A DNA stretch of 64,000 nucleotides from Mesorhizobium amorphae CCNWGS0123 (GCF_001686985.1 NZ_CP015322.1:744001-808000); one strand, 5' to 3'; shown: positions 25,005-35,228, counted from the first letter of the stretch. Notes: a model not told the origin generated them from the letters alone. Numbers and translations are program-made.

Positions 25005-25223
25005 GGCAGTTTTGGTAGCCGTTTGACACGATAGCGGGCGATCAGCCGGTAGAGCGTCGGCTAGCTCAAACCAAGATCATGAGCCAAACCGATTATGTCC
25101 GCGGCGCGCAGCCTGTCATTCCCTTGCGCCAGCTTCAGCTGGATGGCCGTCAGACGGCGGAAGCCCTCATTCCATCGCGCCTGATCTTCCAGGCTTTCGA
25201 AAGCAGGATCGTCAAGAGACATC
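25005..25223 (-). pseudogene. Remnant of a Mu/IS481-like transposase N-terminus
   Basis: From ATG 25223 the frame reads MSLDDPAFESLEDQARWNEG, FRRLTAIQLKLAQGNDRLR and AADIIGLAHDLGLS, then an in-frame TAG, then PTLYRLIARYR. The pattern of a helix-turn-helix followed by S-x-P-T-L-Y-R-L resembles N-termini of Mu-type integrase transposases. The stop replaces what was probably a Gln codon. Nothing of a catalytic domain follows. Confidence 0.5.
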
Positions 25224-25880
25224 CGGCATGAGTCTCACCGAAAAGCATGAAGTCTCAGATTCGCAGGTTAACTGCTCTTCGCCAACCAGATTATCGAATT
25301 AACCGTCGAGTCTCAAATGACGCTCCTGGCGCTAACTCGTTGAAATGCCTCTTAACCGATTCTCATCGCTAAATGGCTCCAGACAAAAACTATGAAGTTG
25401 GTCATATGAACAGTTACAGAAAAGTTTGTGCTATTGAAAAAGTATTAAAAAAATGTGTAATAATTTTCACAAATCTCTTCTTCACATGACCGCCGATAAT
25501 TGCTAAAAACAGGATCGGAAAAAGTTGGCTTAGCCGTTGAAGACATAACATTGCGGAGAGTAACTGGCTTATTTCGGAGTAAATAATGTGGGGCCGACGC
25601 CTTCTACACGAAGAATGCCGCGCTAATCCTGTCGGACGGATCAGATCGAGAGCTGGACATATGTTTCTGCTCGATACTCCCCCGCTAAGCGACTTCCACT
25701 GGAGCCTTTGTCGAGCGCTCCCACCCCAGCCAGATCTTCGACGATCCATATGAATTCGACGCGTCATGCTTCGTCAATGATGCGGCGTACAAGCGTGCCG
25801 ACTCAATCATGAAACTCACGGGGAACGTCCAAATGGGAGACGTCTATTTCAGGCTGAATGGAAGTGGAGTGGTTTGAGAA
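25224..25880. promoter_or_regulatory. AT-rich region upstream of the megasynthase gene
   Basis: About 650 bp, clearly richer in A and T than its surroundings between 25380 and 25600, with no supported gene. It contains an element shared with the 34.9-kb region (25404-25433) and a palindrome TGTG-N10-CACA at 25454-25471 that could bind a CRP/FNR-like dimer. No -35/-10 pair is convincing enough to name. It is the obvious location for control of the NRPS/PKS gene. Confidence 0.5.
25404..25433 (+). repeat. Shared upstream element, copy 1
   Basis: ATATGAACAGT, four bases, then GAAAAGTTTGTGCTA. The copy at 34881-34908 has ATATGAACCGT, two bases, then GAAAAGTTTGTGTTA. Both lie in AT-rich DNA 300-480 bp upstream of genes of the putative biosynthetic locus. 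Confidence 0.55.
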
Positions 25881-28800
25881 ATGGAACAAGTTCGGGAGCA
25901 AGCCACAGCATTGCTGAGCGTCGTAAAGAGTTCACTTGACCCATCGTATCGGATAATTTGTTTCCCGCATGGGGGTGGTAGCGTCCAGGCGTTCCGTACC
26001 TGGTCTGACTATCTCCCCGCTGACGTTGAGCTTATTTGCCTGGATCTTCCCGGGCGCGGCAAACGGTCAGCTGATGCCGTCATCCGCAGGATGGATGTAC
26101 TGGTATCCGCGGTTACTGAGGCGCTCCGCGCGTACAGCGACCGTCCTTTTGTTTTCTTCGGTCATAGCGTAGGTGCCCTTGTGGCTTACGAGATCGCCCG
26201 CTTCCTGGAAAAGGCCGGTCGGCCATCTCCCTTCCATATTGTCGTGTCTGCTCACAAGTCGGCGGATGTTCCGACGGATGGGCCGCCAATGTATAGATAC
26301 GTGGATGATAGGTTAACCGATTTGGTCCGGGTCCTTGGCTTGGTCCCCAAGGAGGCGCTGGCAAATGAGGAACTCCTACATAAGTTCATCTTGCCGCCGC
26401 TGCGGGCCGACTTCGAACTTGCGGAGACTTACGACCGGACCTTACCAACGCCACTCAACGCGGCAATCACCGCAATGGGGGGGCTTCAGGATGAACTACT
26501 CAATGCGAACGATCTCGACGAATGGCGTCGACTTACAACGTCGCGCTTCGCTCGGATTATGTTTGATGGTGATCACTTTTACACCCATTCCATGACGGCG
26601 GAAGTGGTGTCTACCCTCCTGCGTGAAGTTGGGGAGGTGAAGACACAACTCCCAGCTTCCATTCGAATTGCCGAGCCCCTACCTTATCCCGAATTACCAC
26701 TGCATGACCAATTTAGCAAACAAGCAGCCCTCAATCCCGAGGCTCCTGCCGTCGTCTCAGAGATTGGGATCATGACCTATCGTGAACTCGACGACCGGAG
26801 CGAGATTCTATCCAGTCAGCTGCTCGGACATGGTCAGAGCCGAGGTTCGCGCGTGGGTATCCTGATGGATACTTGTCCTGAATACGCCGTCGCGTTGTTC
26901 GGTATTCTTAAAACAGGCGCGGCTTACGTCGTGCTTGACAAGGCTCAGCCCGTTGCAGCGGTAGAGCGTATACTTGAAATGGCATCTGTTGAAATCGTTG
27001 TCACCAACAACCGATTCGCCGCTAACCTTCCTCCCAACTGGTCAGGTATTGCGCTGTCGCTTGACGAGGGTCGGGACGCACAACCCGGCAAGGCCAGTCC
27101 GGCCAATCCCGAAACGGTCGATCTTGATGCGCCGGCCCAGATTGTATTTTCGTCCGGGACGACTGGTGAACCGAAGGGAATCGTCTGCCCCCACCGAAGC
27201 ACTGTTTGCTCTTACCAGTGGCGTTATCACGCGCTGCCATACGCGCCCGATGAGCGCGAGGCGGTTAACATCTTCTTGGTCTGGGAGATAATGCGGCCGA
27301 TCCTCGCCGGGATGCCTGCCTATCTGATACCCGACGACGTTATCTACGATCCGCACCAGCTGGTCGAGTATTTGGAACGCAATCGAATTTCCAGAACATT
27401 ATTAACCCCTTCACTGCTGGATGTGGTTCTCAGCAGCGGCTTCCTCGACCCCTCCCGTCTTCCGGATCTCCAATTAATTTACTTATCAGGCGAGGTGGTG
27501 ACAGCGGCGCTGCTTGCGCGTGTGAGAGGTGCGCTGCCGCATGTCAAAATTATCAATTACTACGGAGCTGCCGAGGCAAACGATGTCACGTATATCGACT
27601 TAAGCGAGATCGATCCTGCGACAACACAAAAAGTCGTCCCGGTCGGTCCGCCTCAGCACAATGCCAGTGTCTATATCCTCGGGGAGCAACGCGACCCCGT
27701 ACCGCTGGGCTTCTTCGGCGAGGTCTTCGTCGGCGGCGATGTCTTGGCTCATGGATATCTCAATAGCCCGCAGATGACACGGGAAAGGTTCTTTCTCGAC
27801 CCGTTCAGCGCTGGTGGCAAGATGTTCCGCACTGGTGATCTTGGCCGCATGCTGCCCGGCGGCCAATTAGAGATCATCGGGCGCTGCGCTTTCATGGTGA
27901 AGATCCGAGGATATAGCGTCGTTCTCGGGTCTGTAGAAGCTGCTTTGCTTCGGTACTCCGGCATCTCCTCGGCCGCCGTATTGCCGGAACTCGATCCGAC
28001 GACCGGTCAGCCTGATCGACTGATCGCCTATGTAGTGTTGCGGAATCCGTGCAAGGGGTGGCAGGCTTCTTTGCGGGCGCATTTGAAGTCTGAGGTGCCG
28101 CACTACGCGATCCCGTCAGAGTTCGTTGCTGTGACGGAATTGCCTATTGCGGCCAATGGGAAACTTGATCGGTCGCGCCTCCGCGGGCTCGCGCAAGAGG
28201 TGTGCGCTCCAGTGACAGGTGCCGACGAGGTCGAATCGGCACTTCGCGCAGCCTGGCGCGACCTTCTCCAAGCTGAAGTTGCCGATCCGGGCGACAACTT
28301 TTTCGACTGCGGCGGACATTCCCTTCTGGCTGCCCGTCTCTGTGCGCAGCTTCGTAGGAGTCTGAAGGTGGAGCTCCGCGTCGTGGAGGTCTTCCTCAAT
28401 CCGACTTTTAAAGAACTGGTGGCTCTTCTCCGCGAGCGCGGCGGCGAGCAGAGAGGTCCTCAAAACCGGCAACTTCCCAAAACACCGCGCGTCTCGGCGA
28501 GCAGGGCGCATAATAAGGCGTTCGACGGGCGACGCGGGCCCGGTATGGACATAGCGGTGATTGGTATGGTCGCGCGTTTCCCCGGCGCGGAGACAGTCGA
28601 TGAGCTCTGGGAGAACCTGTGCCAAGGGGTTTGCTCGATCATCCCGCTGCCCGAGCAGGAACTCAAGGCGCGGGGGATACCCGAGGCTGTCCTGCAGCGC
28701 CCCGATTATATCCGCGTAGGCGCCCATCTCAACGACGTGGACCGTTTCGATCCGGATTTCTGGCACCTCTCGCGGCGTGAGGCAACGTTAATGGACCCGC

Positions 28801-31800
28801 AGCATCGTCTCTTCCTCGAATGCTGTTGGAACGCCCTCGAGTCGGCCGGTTATGCGCCAACTCAGCATGAGGGCCGGACCGGAGTTTTCGCGGGTTCGTC
28901 TCTTCCCCTTTATCTACTACACCACTTGAAGGGAGGCGGCCTCATCGATCCTACCAACGCGCCGCTCGCTTTCCTGACGGAGCTTGGCAACGACAAGGAC
29001 TATCTTGCCTCGCGCGTGTCCTACATGCTGAACCTCAACGGACCCAGTATTACGGTCCAGACCGCGTGCTCAACTGGACTTGTGTCAATTGCGGTCGCCG
29101 CTCAGTCACTCGCGGCCGGCTATTGCGACATGGCGTTGGCAGGCGCGGCGAGTATCACCTTTCCTCAAGCAGGGTATCAGTATGTTGAGGGTTTCATCAA
29201 TTCCTCGGACGGCGTATGCCACGCCTTTGATGCCGATGGCAGCGGCACGGTGCTTGGAGACGGGGCAGGGGTCGTCGTTCTCAAGCGCCTCGAAGATGCC
29301 CTTGCGGCGGCCGACCCTATCCATGCGGTAATAAAGGGATGTGCCATTAACAACGATGGCCGCACCAAACCCTCCTACTCAGCGCCAAGCGCGCGAGGCC
29401 AGACGGCTGTGGTGCGGCAAGCACTTGCCTCCGCGGCACTTGGCGCTGAAGATGTGGAATACATCGAAACCCACGGGACTGGCACCAAGATTGGTGATCC
29501 GATTGAAGTCTGCGCTCTGGCAGAGGCTTTCGCGGGGCAAGCGGAAAGTCGCAAAACCTGTGCGCTGGGGTCAATCAAACCGAATATTGGCCATGCCAAC
29601 GCCGCCGCCGGGGTCGCGAGCTTTATAAAGACAGTGCTCACCGTTGAGCGAGGTTTAATTCCCCCGACCATCAACATCAACCGGCTAAATGAGGAGTTAA
29701 ATCTGGAAGGAACATCCTTCTTCGTCAATGAGCAGCTTAGACCCTGGCCTCGTAAGCAGGGTCGCGCCCGAACTGCCGGAGTCACTGGCCTTGGTATTGG
29801 CGGGACCAATTGCCATGTTGTGCTGCAGGAATGGATGGACGAGAACGTACGGAAGTGGCCTGGATCGATCGTGCGGGGATCCCACGCTCTGTGTCTATCC
29901 GCAAAGACCCCGTCGGCGCTAAGCCGGGCCTGCCAGAATCTAGCCACGTTCCTGCGGCGCAACCGCCATATCGATCTTGGTGACGTCGCCTACACGCTAC
30001 ACGTGGCGAGATGCCATTTCGATCATCGGACCGTCGTTGTGGCGTGCAACTTAGATATGGCCATTAAGAGACTAGAGGCAGAGGCGAATCGAGCGGCCGA
30101 CCGAATTCTCTCCTCACCGTCGATTGCATTCATGCTGCCGGGCGGTGGGGTGCAGCACCCGGGAATGTTCAAGGACCTGTTTGATCACGTGCTGGACTTT
30201 CGCGAGGCGTTCCTGACTTGCGCCGCCGCTGGTCGCCCGGTCCTGGATCGTGATCTGGAGTCCCTCGTGTTTGGGGAAAACGACGGCCACGCGGCCGCGT
30301 CCTTCGAAGAAATCAACGTCATGATCTTCTCCGTGCAGTACGCTATGGCACAATTGCTGGAAGCGTGTGGCTTACGTCCCGACTACCTTGTCGGTCACAG
30401 CATGAGCGAATATGTCGTGGCCACCTTGGCGGGCATTCTGAAAGTGGAAGACGCCATAGGGCTAATGGTCGCTCGTGGTCGCGCGATGGCGAATCTTGGC
30501 GTCGACGGTGCTATGCTTGCGGTTAAATGCAGCCCGGACGATGCTGAACGCATCCTCGAGGAGGAGGCTTGGCGTGATCGAGCTGAAGCCGGCGAGGTCA
30601 GCGTTGGTGTCGTGAACTCGAAAACCAGTGTTGTATTCACCGGGAAACGGGAACTGATTGAAAGGTTGCAGCAGAGGCTCGAAAAGGCAGAAATCCCCAA
30701 CCAGATCCTCAATACAGCTGGCGTCCCGAGCCACTCTCCGCTGATGAAACCGGCAGCTGATCTTATCGACGCACATGTTCGCACGCTCGAACAGCGAATA
30801 CCCGATTTGGCCATCGCTCTGAATTCAGGAGGATATCTGCACCAGGCGAAAGTGCCTCTGCCAGAGACCTACTGGAGTAGGCAAGCGAGCGGAACGATCC
30901 GATTCGATCGCTCTCTCGCCGCTATCGTCGCGGCCGGTGCAACTGCGCTCATTGACCTTGGCCCGTCGTGCAATCTGGCGCGTTTCGCACATGAAGCAAT
31001 GAATCCAGAGGATGGTAAGACCAGAATTCCAGCGATTGCCTCAGCCGCGCGCGGGAAGGACGATCTGAAGTTCACCGACCGTCATGTTCTTCTGGAATGT
31101 CTGGGGGACCTCTGGTCCTTGGGTGTTGCGGTGGATTGGAAACGAGCCCGTGATCAATTAGAACCGTTCGGTTCTCACCGACGAATATCCCTTCCGACGT
31201 ACTCGTTTGATCGCTACCGTTGCTGGCCGGATGGTCCTGCTGGCTTGACGGCTCTGCCGCAGACCGAGGAGCGAGAGCGGCGCAGGGGAGAGGCGTTCAT
31301 CTATGCGCAGAGTTGGACAGAAAAAATACTTCCCCGCCTGGCTTCCGGTGACGGAAGCACAAAGGCGCTTCGTTGGTTGGTGCTGGCCGATCGGCCGTTT
31401 GGTGAGACGCAACGCGGGGGAGACGCGTTGGCAAACCGCATCACGCGGCAGTTGGAGGATGCGGGTCATGAGGTTGTTCGAGTTTGCCGACGAACCAAGC
31501 CCTCGAATCCATCCATCAAGGTCAAAGGGTCCATCATCATGATCGACCCCACCCCAGAAGGCTTGAAGGCTCTCTTCGACGCCGAGATCGCTTCGGGCCG
31601 TCCCGCTGACCGCATTCTCTGCCTCTGGCACCTGCACGGCCGCGCCGACGCATCCGGGGGCCCCAATATGCAGCAGACCGATCTTTTGCGGAGCTACGAG
31701 GCGATACTCGATGTGGCGCGAGTTCTCTCTCCACTGACGTTCCAGACTCCGGTCGATGTCTGGATCGTTGGGGACCGGATGGTCCAGGTCGGTGAGGAAC

Positions 31801-33155
31801 CTGTAGATCCCGAAAAGGCGTGCGTCTTCGGTCCCGCCATCGTACTGCCACAGGAGAACCCGAGCGTCGATTGTCGGGTTGTGGACTTGAACATTGACGA
31901 CCCGGGTGTCGCCGATCGGCTCGTTGCTGAAATTGGGCGGGACGTGCCAAGTCCCGATGGGGTGGTCGCCCTCCGCGGGAACCGGCGGTGGGTGCCTCAT
32001 TTTCCCGAGCTAGCCCTCGCCGCACGAGTTCCCGGTGATGAGATCCTGCGACCCGATGGCGTCTATCTGATCACAGGAGCTCTCGGGCGAATCGGTCTTT
32101 CCTTGACCGAACACCTCGTAAAGCTTGGGGCGACGGTCATCGCCATAACCCGCCGCGCAGTACCCGCCGCTTTGAGTTCAGGGCGCGTGTATCTCCATGA
32201 GGATGGCTGGATACGCCGACTGGCCGCGCTTGAGGATGCGAAGGGCCGGGTGATCCTTCGCCAGGCGGACGTATCAGATTTCGACAGCTTATCGAGCGTT
32301 CTCGACGTGACTATTCGGGAGTGCGGCCGGATCAACGGCATCTTCCACGCGGCTGCACTGGGCGATTCGAAGTTCCTTTCAGAGATGGAGGATACGACCT
32401 CTGCCAATGAATTCGCCTCCAAAGTGATCGGGACGCGCAATCTCTATGATGCGCTGAAACGAATTCACTCTACCCACACCCCGGTACCGGAATTCGTTTT
32501 CCTTTTCTCCTCGCTTGCTTCAATTCTGGGCGGACCGGCAATGGCCGCTTATGCGGCGGCGAATAGGTTCATGGACGCCTTTGCACGCCAAGTGCCAGGC
32601 AAACTCGACATCCGGTGGATCAATTCCAACTGGGATGACTGGGATTACTCATACGAGTGGCAGGTCACTGCAGCGTACGCCACATCTCACGCGAAGGAGG
32701 TGGCACTCGGTCCCGACGAGGGGATCGACATTATTGAGCGCATACTGGCAACCATCGACAATGGTCAAGCCATAGTAGCGACGCGCCCCTTGCCTCCGCG
32801 CATAAGGCAATGGGTCGACCAGGTCCGAACAATCACGCCCGACGAGCTGCCGGATGAAAAGAAGACATCTTCGTGCGAAGAAGGCAGAAAAAGCAAGGAC
32901 AACATGCTAGGAGAGCGCGATCCGCGGAGCCTCTTCCTTGATGAAGTCAAGTCGCTTTTGGGCGCCAAAGAAATAGGTTTGGATGACAACTTCTTCGACG
33001 TTGGCGGAGATAGCCTTCTCGCCACAGCACTTCAAGTCCGTTTGATGAAAAGCGATCGCTGGAGGTCGCCGCAACTGAATGAGATATTCAAGGCGGAGAC
33101 GTTCGGCGACCTCTATGACCGAATTTCCAGACGTAACGGCCATCAGTCGCAATAA
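25881..33155 (+). CDS. NRPS/PKS hybrid megasynthase, TE-A-PCP-KS-AT-KR-ACP
   Basis: 2,424 residues. Domains in order: type II-like thioesterase (about 20-250; nucleophile Ser96 in FFGHSVGAL); adenylation domain (about 270-790; A3 FSSGTTGEPKG near 422); peptidyl carrier with Ser near 814 in DNFFDCGGHSLLAARL; ketosynthase from 888 (MDIAVIGMVARFPG), Cys near 1062 in QTACSTGL, His in ETHGTGT and GHANAAAG; acyltransferase with Ser near 1507 in VGHSMSEY; ketoreductase (LITGALGRIGLSL near 2062; S-Y-N active site near 2209-2230); acyl carrier with Ser near 2377 in DNFFDVGGDSLLATAL. There is no condensation, dehydratase or C-terminal release domain. It would load one acid, extend it once with a malonyl-type unit and reduce the ketone; release by the N-terminal thioesterase is inferred. 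The A4 motif FDxS is replaced (NIFLVWE), so the usual Asp contacting an alpha-amino group is absent and the loaded unit may not be an alpha-amino acid. Confidence 0.9.
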   Translation: MEQVREQATALLSVVKSSLDPSYRIICFPHGGGSVQAFRTWSDYLPADVELICLDLPGRGKRSADAVIRRMDVLVSAVTEALRAYSDRPFVFFGHSVGALVAYEIARFLEKAGRPSPFHIVVSAHKSADVPTDGPPMYRYVDDRLTDLVRVLGLVPKEALANEELLHKFILPPLRADFELAETYDRTLPTPLNAAITAMGGLQDELLNANDLDEWRRLTTSRFARIMFDGDHFYTHSMTAEVVSTLLREVGEVKTQLPASIRIAEPLPYPELPLHDQFSKQAALNPEAPAVVSEIGIMTYRELDDRSEILSSQLLGHGQSRGSRVGILMDTCPEYAVALFGILKTGAAYVVLDKAQPVAAVERILEMASVEIVVTNNRFAANLPPNWSGIALSLDEGRDAQPGKASPANPETVDLDAPAQIVFSSGTTGEPKGIVCPHRSTVCSYQWRYHALPYAPDEREAVNIFLVWEIMRPILAGMPAYLIPDDVIYDPHQLVEYLERNRISRTLLTPSLLDVVLSSGFLDPSRLPDLQLIYLSGEVVTAALLARVRGALPHVKIINYYGAAEANDVTYIDLSEIDPATTQKVVPVGPPQHNASVYILGEQRDPVPLGFFGEVFVGGDVLAHGYLNSPQMTRERFFLDPFSAGGKMFRTGDLGRMLPGGQLEIIGRCAFMVKIRGYSVVLGSVEAALLRYSGISSAAVLPELDPTTGQPDRLIAYVVLRNPCKGWQASLRAHLKSEVPHYAIPSEFVAVTELPIAANGKLDRSRLRGLAQEVCAPVTGADEVESALRAAWRDLLQAEVADPGDNFFDCGGHSLLAARLCAQLRRSLKVELRVVEVFLNPTFKELVALLRERGGEQRGPQNRQLPKTPRVSASRAHNKAFDGRRGPGMDIAVIGMVARFPGAETVDELWENLCQGVCSIIPLPEQELKARGIPEAVLQRPDYIRVGAHLNDVDRFDPDFWHLSRREATLMDPQHRLFLECCWNALESAGYAPTQHEGRTGVFAGSSLPLYLLHHLKGGGLIDPTNAPLAFLTELGNDKDYLASRVSYMLNLNGPSITVQTACSTGLVSIAVAAQSLAAGYCDMALAGAASITFPQAGYQYVEGFINSSDGVCHAFDADGSGTVLGDGAGVVVLKRLEDALAAADPIHAVIKGCAINNDGRTKPSYSAPSARGQTAVVRQALASAALGAEDVEYIETHGTGTKIGDPIEVCALAEAFAGQAESRKTCALGSIKPNIGHANAAAGVASFIKTVLTVERGLIPPTININRLNEELNLEGTSFFVNEQLRPWPRKQGRARTAGVTGLGIGGTNCHVVLQEWMDENVRKWPGSIVRGSHALCLSAKTPSALSRACQNLATFLRRNRHIDLGDVAYTLHVARCHFDHRTVVVACNLDMAIKRLEAEANRAADRILSSPSIAFMLPGGGVQHPGMFKDLFDHVLDFREAFLTCAAAGRPVLDRDLESLVFGENDGHAAASFEEINVMIFSVQYAMAQLLEACGLRPDYLVGHSMSEYVVATLAGILKVEDAIGLMVARGRAMANLGVDGAMLAVKCSPDDAERILEEEAWRDRAEAGEVSVGVVNSKTSVVFTGKRELIERLQQRLEKAEIPNQILNTAGVPSHSPLMKPAADLIDAHVRTLEQRIPDLAIALNSGGYLHQAKVPLPETYWSRQASGTIRFDRSLAAIVAAGATALIDLGPSCNLARFAHEAMNPEDGKTRIPAIASAARGKDDLKFTDRHVLLECLGDLWSLGVAVDWKRARDQLEPFGSHRRISLPTYSFDRYRCWPDGPAGLTALPQTEERERRRGEAFIYAQSWTEKILPRLASGDGSTKALRWLVLADRPFGETQRGGDALANRITRQLEDAGHEVVRVCRRTKPSNPSIKVKGSIIMIDPTPEGLKALFDAEIASGRPADRILCLWHLHGRADASGGPNMQQTDLLRSYEAILDVARVLSPLTFQTPVDVWIVGDRMVQVGEEPVDPEKACVFGPAIVLPQENPSVDCRVVDLNIDDPGVADRLVAEIGRDVPSPDGVVALRGNRRWVPHFPELALAARVPGDEILRPDGVYLITGALGRIGLSLTEHLVKLGATVIAITRRAVPAALSSGRVYLHEDGWIRRLAALEDAKGRVILRQADVSDFDSLSSVLDVTIRECGRINGIFHAAALGDSKFLSEMEDTTSANEFASKVIGTRNLYDALKRIHSTHTPVPEFVFLFSSLASILGGPAMAAYAAANRFMDAFARQVPGKLDIRWINSNWDDWDYSYEWQVTAAYATSHAKEVALGPDEGIDIIERILATIDNGQAIVATRPLPPRIRQWVDQVRTITPDELPDEKKTSSCEEGRKSKDNMLGERDPRSLFLDEVKSLLGAKEIGLDDNFFDVGGDSLLATALQVRLMKSDRWRSPQLNEIFKAETFGDLYDRISRRNGHQSQ

Positions 33156-33472
33156 CCGCGAAAGCGGAAGCATCATACCTTCCGGCTCAATTGGACGATA
33201 GCGGTGAGATGGCCATATGCGGCATCCTATGAAACACTCAGCCGGGCGTCGGCTCGGTGCTTGAACCGGCTCAGAATACCTTCGTGATTGACTACGGCCA
33301 TGAACTGAAACCAGCGTTTGATCGCTGGATGGTGAAATCACGACGTTCCGACGATCCGGCGTTCCGCAGTCTCCAGAATAAATGCGATTGTGCAGGATGA
33401 ACCTGAGGTGGAAGCCGATGCGGGATGGATCCACCAGACGGCCCGCCACGGTCCGCGTTAGAAAGGACAATA
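33156..33472. other. Gap between megasynthase and enoyl-CoA hydratase genes
   Basis: 317 bp. No gene, repeat or terminator was recognised with confidence. The ribosome site AAAGGA of the next gene is at 33462-33467. Confidence 0.4.
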
Positions 33473-34249
33473 ATGTACAAGGAAATTCTGTACACGGTCG
33501 ACAACTTCATCGCTACCATCACGCTGAACCGTCCAGATCGACTTAACGCTCTTACCCCTCAGATGGAGTCGGAGATACGCGCTGCAACAGATCTTGCAAC
33601 CGCTGATGACAACGTCCGCGCTATTGTAGTGACAGGGGCCGGCCGGGGATTTTGCGCGGGGGCCGACGTGTCCCTCCTGACCCCAGGGGTTAGTGAAGAC
33701 CTAGCTGGGAATCCCTATGACTCTGATCAGACGTACTCGTATCTGCTCACCGTGCCAAAGCCGATCTTCATGGCGATTAATGGGGTTATGGCAGGCGCCG
33801 GCGTGATCTTCGCCGCGTTCGGTGATTTCCGATATATGGCCGACGGGGCAAAGCTCACAACGTCTTTCGCCAGGCGAGGCCTCGTCGCCGAATTCGGTAT
33901 ATCTTGGCTACTCCCTCGCCTGATTGGCACGATGAACGCACTCGACCTCCTTTGCTCGGCGCGAGTGGTCGAGGCGCGTGAGGCGGACCGCCTCGGGCTG
34001 GTGCGTACACTGCAGGCAGAGAACTTTCTTGCGACGGTGCAGGGAATCGCGCGCGAGATGGTAACAATGGCCTCGCCACGATCCATCGGTGTGATAAAGC
34101 GGCAGATTTACGACTCATACTTTCAGTCGCTCGACGAAGCCTCTGCCTTTGCCGACGAGGAAATGCGGGCCGCTTTCGCGTCAGAAGACTACATAGAAGG
34201 CGTGGCGCATTTTGTAGAAAAGCGAGCGCCAAATTTCACCGGGCGTTAG
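33473..34249 (+). CDS. Enoyl-CoA hydratase/isomerase family protein
   Basis: 258 residues from ATG 33473, six bases after AAAGGA; an upstream in-frame start at 33425 lacks a ribosome site. Crotonase-fold features: ITLNRPDRLNALTPQME, the oxyanion-hole segment GAGRGFCAGADVSLL (about 60-75), FMAINGVMAGAGVIFAAFGD (second oxyanion glycine) and RRGLVAEFGISWLLPRLIG with a catalytic-type Glu. Members hydrate enoyl-CoA, isomerise double bonds or act on carrier-bound substrates. Next to a PKS lacking a dehydratase it may process the product or a precursor, but the substrate cannot be told from sequence. The gene is intact and lies on the same strand as its neighbours. Confidence 0.85.
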   Translation: MYKEILYTVDNFIATITLNRPDRLNALTPQMESEIRAATDLATADDNVRAIVVTGAGRGFCAGADVSLLTPGVSEDLAGNPYDSDQTYSYLLTVPKPIFMAINGVMAGAGVIFAAFGDFRYMADGAKLTTSFARRGLVAEFGISWLLPRLIGTMNALDLLCSARVVEAREADRLGLVRTLQAENFLATVQGIAREMVTMASPRSIGVIKRQIYDSYFQSLDEASAFADEEMRAAFASEDYIEGVAHFVEKRAPNFTGR

Positions 34250-35228
34250 GAGGATGGTGATCGCTTGAAAGATGCTGGTGGGCTCGGGCGGAGATGGTGC
34301 AAACCATTGAGGTGCGGTCTCCGAGCAGTTTGTACCTGCCGGCGGCAAGCTCATCGTCGCCGGCTTCTGCAGTGGCACACCTGGATCCACAAGCGTCATC
34401 CTTAATCGAGCGGAGATGAAACGCGGCTGGTCAACCATCGGCTTTAGGCCGCTATGCTCCGCGCTGTCCGAGATGCGCTTCCTTCGAGGCGAGACCTGGC
34501 GTCACAGTCGACGGTCTCTTGGTTGGAGAACCTCTCCGCTGTGCGGGAATACCAAAGCGCAGCGTACGGCACGTTGGACGCCGTGCAAGCCGCCAGCACG
34601 TTCGTCTATTCGGCGCCCGCTAAGCGAAGGCGGCCCAGCGGGATTGTCGTGTCTCAACAGTGCCGCCGGATCGCCTGTGCGATCCTTCGACCGGCTAACA
34701 TCGGATTCTAATCGAGGCCAACAGCCACTACTGCAATCCGCTGATGCCGCGCCGCACTCTCATCAGCCCTTCTCTCTGTGTTCCCTATTCAGCCGCTGCA
34801 ACAAGACCTCTTTTGCTCAGTGCTGAAAAGGATCTCCAGACGGAATCTTTGATAACCTAGTTATGGCACTAATATTATAAATATGAACCGTATGAAAAGT
34901 TTGTGTTAAATAAAGGTGAATTTATGCTTACTCACCATAGATGGCGCATTAAATTTGCATGAGATACGGTTAAATCATTGTCAGTTATGTTGATTTTCTC
35001 ATCGTCAGTGATGTTTCCTAAGCGTTATCTCTTGCTATTACACACGGAGATGACCTCTCTTTTTCGCCGAGGAAATCGAACCGCAATGGAGGTTTGTCGG
35101 CATGACGGCTAAAGCGGCGTCGAGAAAGTGAGTAGAAGCCGCTCTCCGAGTAGGTGGGAGAGCCGAAGATGTTGTTGACGCCCCCTTAGCCGATCAGAGC
35201 CTTCGTTAGCACGGAGCTGCCCTGGAGC
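34250..35228. other. Decayed coding remnant and AT-rich upstream region
   Basis: The first part (to about 34700) contains scraps such as GGKLIVAGFCSGTPGSTSV and RAEMKRGWSTIGF that could come from a medium-chain dehydrogenase-like gene, broken by frameshifts; the family is uncertain. From about 34850 to 35060 the DNA is AT-rich and contains the second copy of the shared upstream element (34881-34908). No intact gene is present. Confidence 0.35.
34881..34908 (+). repeat. Shared upstream element, copy 2
   Basis: ATATGAACCGT, two bases, then GAAAAGTTTGTGTTA. Compare copy 1 at 25404-25433. It precedes the CoA-ligase gene by about 400 bp. Confidence 0.55.

Noticed and set aside
24850..26000. nod box or tts box upstream of the megasynthase
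   Set aside because: No stretch resembling either consensus could be found on either strand.
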